A stretch of DNA of 49,705 bases, from assembly GCA_031547595.1 (NCBI GenBank), contig JAVBRU010000061.1, forward strand, positions 1-49,705, read 5' to 3'. Each line of letters starts with the position of its first letter. Within the stretch, counting starts at the first letter, position 1. Below, one piece after another: positions 48,526 through 49,705 of the stretch. The notes under the pieces are model-generated. The model was not told the origin of the DNA. It saw nothing but the letters and a program-made list of their open reading frames with translations, and did no database searches. The DNA comes from JAVBRU01 sp031547595 (GTDB lineage: Bacteria > Bacillota > Clostridia > Christensenellales > Aristaeellaceae). The position numbers and the translations under genes were made by a program.

Positions 48526-49520
48526 AACATCCTCCTGATCAACTTAATCAGCTCCGACAATACAATCACGCTTGCAGACAGACCCAATAGCTTGAGCCAC
48601 ATCGCCATAGGCAGCGCGATCGTTCCAAAGAACGCGCCCGCGAACTGTATAATCAATACCTGCAGCACGAACGTAACCCCGATTACGAGGAGCATCAGCT
48701 TGTTGCTGAGCAGGTTCTTGAATATGCTCTCGCCATTTAGCTCGCGGCAGTTGAAAGCGTTGAATAGCTGAAAAAGCGAGAACAGCGCAAAGAGCACCGT
48801 TGGCAATTGCTCATCCGTCGCGCCTAAAAAGTTCATTGTATATTGGAGCAAAAACACAGCAGACATATACAGCCCGGTGATGCCAATGCGAATCATCATG
48901 GGCTTGGACAAAATATTCTCGTCTCGACCAACGGGCGCGGACTTCATAAGATCATCATGCACTGGCTCAAGCCCCAGCGTCAGCGCGGGCGGGCCATCCA
49001 TGATTATGTTGATCCACAGCAATTGCAGCGCGGTGAACGGTGCTTTCAGTCCTAGCAGGATCGACGTAAGCACCACGACCACGCTGGCGACGTTCACAGT
49101 GAGCTGGAATGAAATGAAGTGCTTAAAGTTTTCGAATATGCCGCGTCCCCACTCGATGGCGTACACGATGGTGGAGAACGAATCGTTCAGCAGCACGATG
49201 TCGCTGGCTTCCTTGCTGACCTCGGTGCCGGAAATGCCCATGGCGATGCCCACGTCCGCATTTTTTAGTGCCGGCGCGTCGTTGATGCCGTCGCCAGTGA
49301 CAGCTACCACATTGCCCGCTGAGCGGAGCAGTTTCACTACGCGCATTTTGATGGTGGGTGTGCTGCGGGCGATGACGCAAATTTCGTGCAACCTTGCGCT
49401 CAGTTCGGTATCGGACAGGTGTTCCAGTTCACGCGCCTCCACGGCGACGTGATTATCGTCCAGCAAATGCAGCTCGTTTGCGATGGCGGTTGCGGTGATG
49501 ATGTTGTCGCCCGTCAGCAT
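48513..49520 (-). pseudogene. Cation-transporting P-type ATPase, 5' part removed by IS256-type insertion
   Basis: C-terminal fragment of a calcium-type (P2) ATPase. It starts inside the P domain at MLTGDNIITATAIANE, keeps the hinge TGDGINDAPALKNAD and six-helix C-terminal membrane region (including FTALQLLWINIIMDGPPALT), and lacks the actuator domain, nucleotide domain and DKTGT phosphorylation site. The break at about 49520 coincides with the outer end of an IS256-type element, so the upstream half, if it survives, lies beyond it. The apparent in-frame start beyond the break is coded by the element. The fragment cannot pump ions. Its stop overlaps the SRPBCC start, showing it once led this operon. 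Confidence 0.85.
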
Positions 49521-49521
49521 T

Positions 49522-49705
49522 GATAAGGTACAATAAGTTTCGCAAAAAGAAAAAAGGTCAAAAAGAGACATGGCCTGAAAACTCTGGTAGAATGGAATTG
49601 CAACACAACATTCGAAAGGAGCGTCAAGCCATGTCCGAGAAGATTGTACAACTGAACGAGGAAGTAATCAAGGGGGAACTGAAAGAATTGGTGCGCACGA
49701 GCGTA
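49522..49705 (+). mobile_element. IS256-family insertion sequence, left end (partial)
   Basis: The element begins at about 49522 with GATAAGGTACAATAAGTTTC, similar in form to IS256-family inverted repeats, directly abutting the ATPase codons. About 110 bases later the transposase starts. The right end lies outside the window, so the target duplication cannot be checked. Confidence 0.75.
49631..49705 (+). CDS. IS256-family (Mutator-type) transposase, N-terminal fragment
   Basis: The first 25 codons read MSEKIVQLNEEV and IKGELKELVRTSV, the usual N-terminus of IS256-type transposases. AAAGGAG lies upstream of the ATG at 49631. The frame is open to the window edge. Family identity rests on this short stretch and on the end sequence. 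Confidence 0.78.
   Translation, partial: MSEKIVQLNEEVIKGELKELVRTSV

Noticed and set aside
49521..49571. Native N-terminus of the P-type ATPase fragment (MSLFDLFSFCE...)
   Set aside because: These codons belong to the IS256-type element end. ATPase similarity begins abruptly at MLTGDN, and the upstream two thirds of the enzyme is absent.

Overview
This window looks like chromosomal DNA from a GC-rich member of the Clostridia (Bacillota), most likely an uncultured gut-type anaerobe. The reasons are near-universal AGGAGG-type ribosome binding sites, LplB/YtcP-type oligosaccharide ABC permeases with a large solute-binding protein, many carbohydrate enzymes, a glycyl radical enzyme (which needs anoxic conditions), an ABC-F ATPase behind a leader region, and DUF975, DUF1232 and DUF3795 proteins. 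Base composition and phylogeny were judged by eye, not computed.

Layout. 1-5.5 kb: a left-truncated sugar-nucleotide pyrophosphorylase, a membrane-anchored VanY-type D,D-carboxypeptidase and a GH2 glycosidase. 5.5-9.6 kb (minus strand): glutamate dehydrogenase, a NahK-like sugar kinase, a VOC protein and an RNA-methyltransferase-like protein. 10-13.8 kb: a three-gene oligosaccharide transporter (permease, permease, binding protein) behind a consensus promoter. 13.8-16 kb: an ABC-F ATPase preceded by a promoter, a 70-codon leader ORF and a terminator-like hairpin. 16-24.9 kb: housekeeping and accessory genes (two secreted SH3-like proteins, GNAT, GGDEF, methyltransferase, DUF975, HAD phosphatase, MscL, NAD(P)H-quinone-type flavoprotein, tandem DUF3795).

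25-33.7 kb is a carbohydrate locus. A LacI-family repressor and two large glycosidase-like proteins lie on the minus strand, divergent from a GH13-type protein. Both divergent promoters are recognisable and carry nearly identical ATAAACGTTTAT-like operators, and a weaker copy lies in front of lacI. 33.9-40.6 kb holds the most interesting system. A D-lyxose-isomerase-like cupin is divergent from an operon encoding a glycyl radical enzyme, its radical-SAM activase, a D-allose-kinase-like ROK protein, an amidohydrolase, an RpiB/AlsI-type isomerase and an AlsE-type epimerase. The last four genes are tightly packed or overlapping. This suggests a GRE-dependent route that feeds an allo-configured sugar through allose-6-P and allulose-6-P to fructose-6-P. 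A sugar-binding protein follows, without permeases beside it.

From 42 kb to the end the window is accessory DNA: an IS30-family element with long perfect inverted repeats; a promoter followed by three repeats of a hairpin module joined to the 5' half of a tRNA, the last running into an intact tRNA-Val(CAC); small VOC and ATC-hydrolase genes; repeat-rich DNA resembling mobile-element ends; and a four-gene minus-strand operon whose first gene, a P-type ATPase, is cut by an IS256-family element at the right edge. Four copies of a composite double-hairpin repeat are scattered between genes from 24.9 to 36.8 kb.
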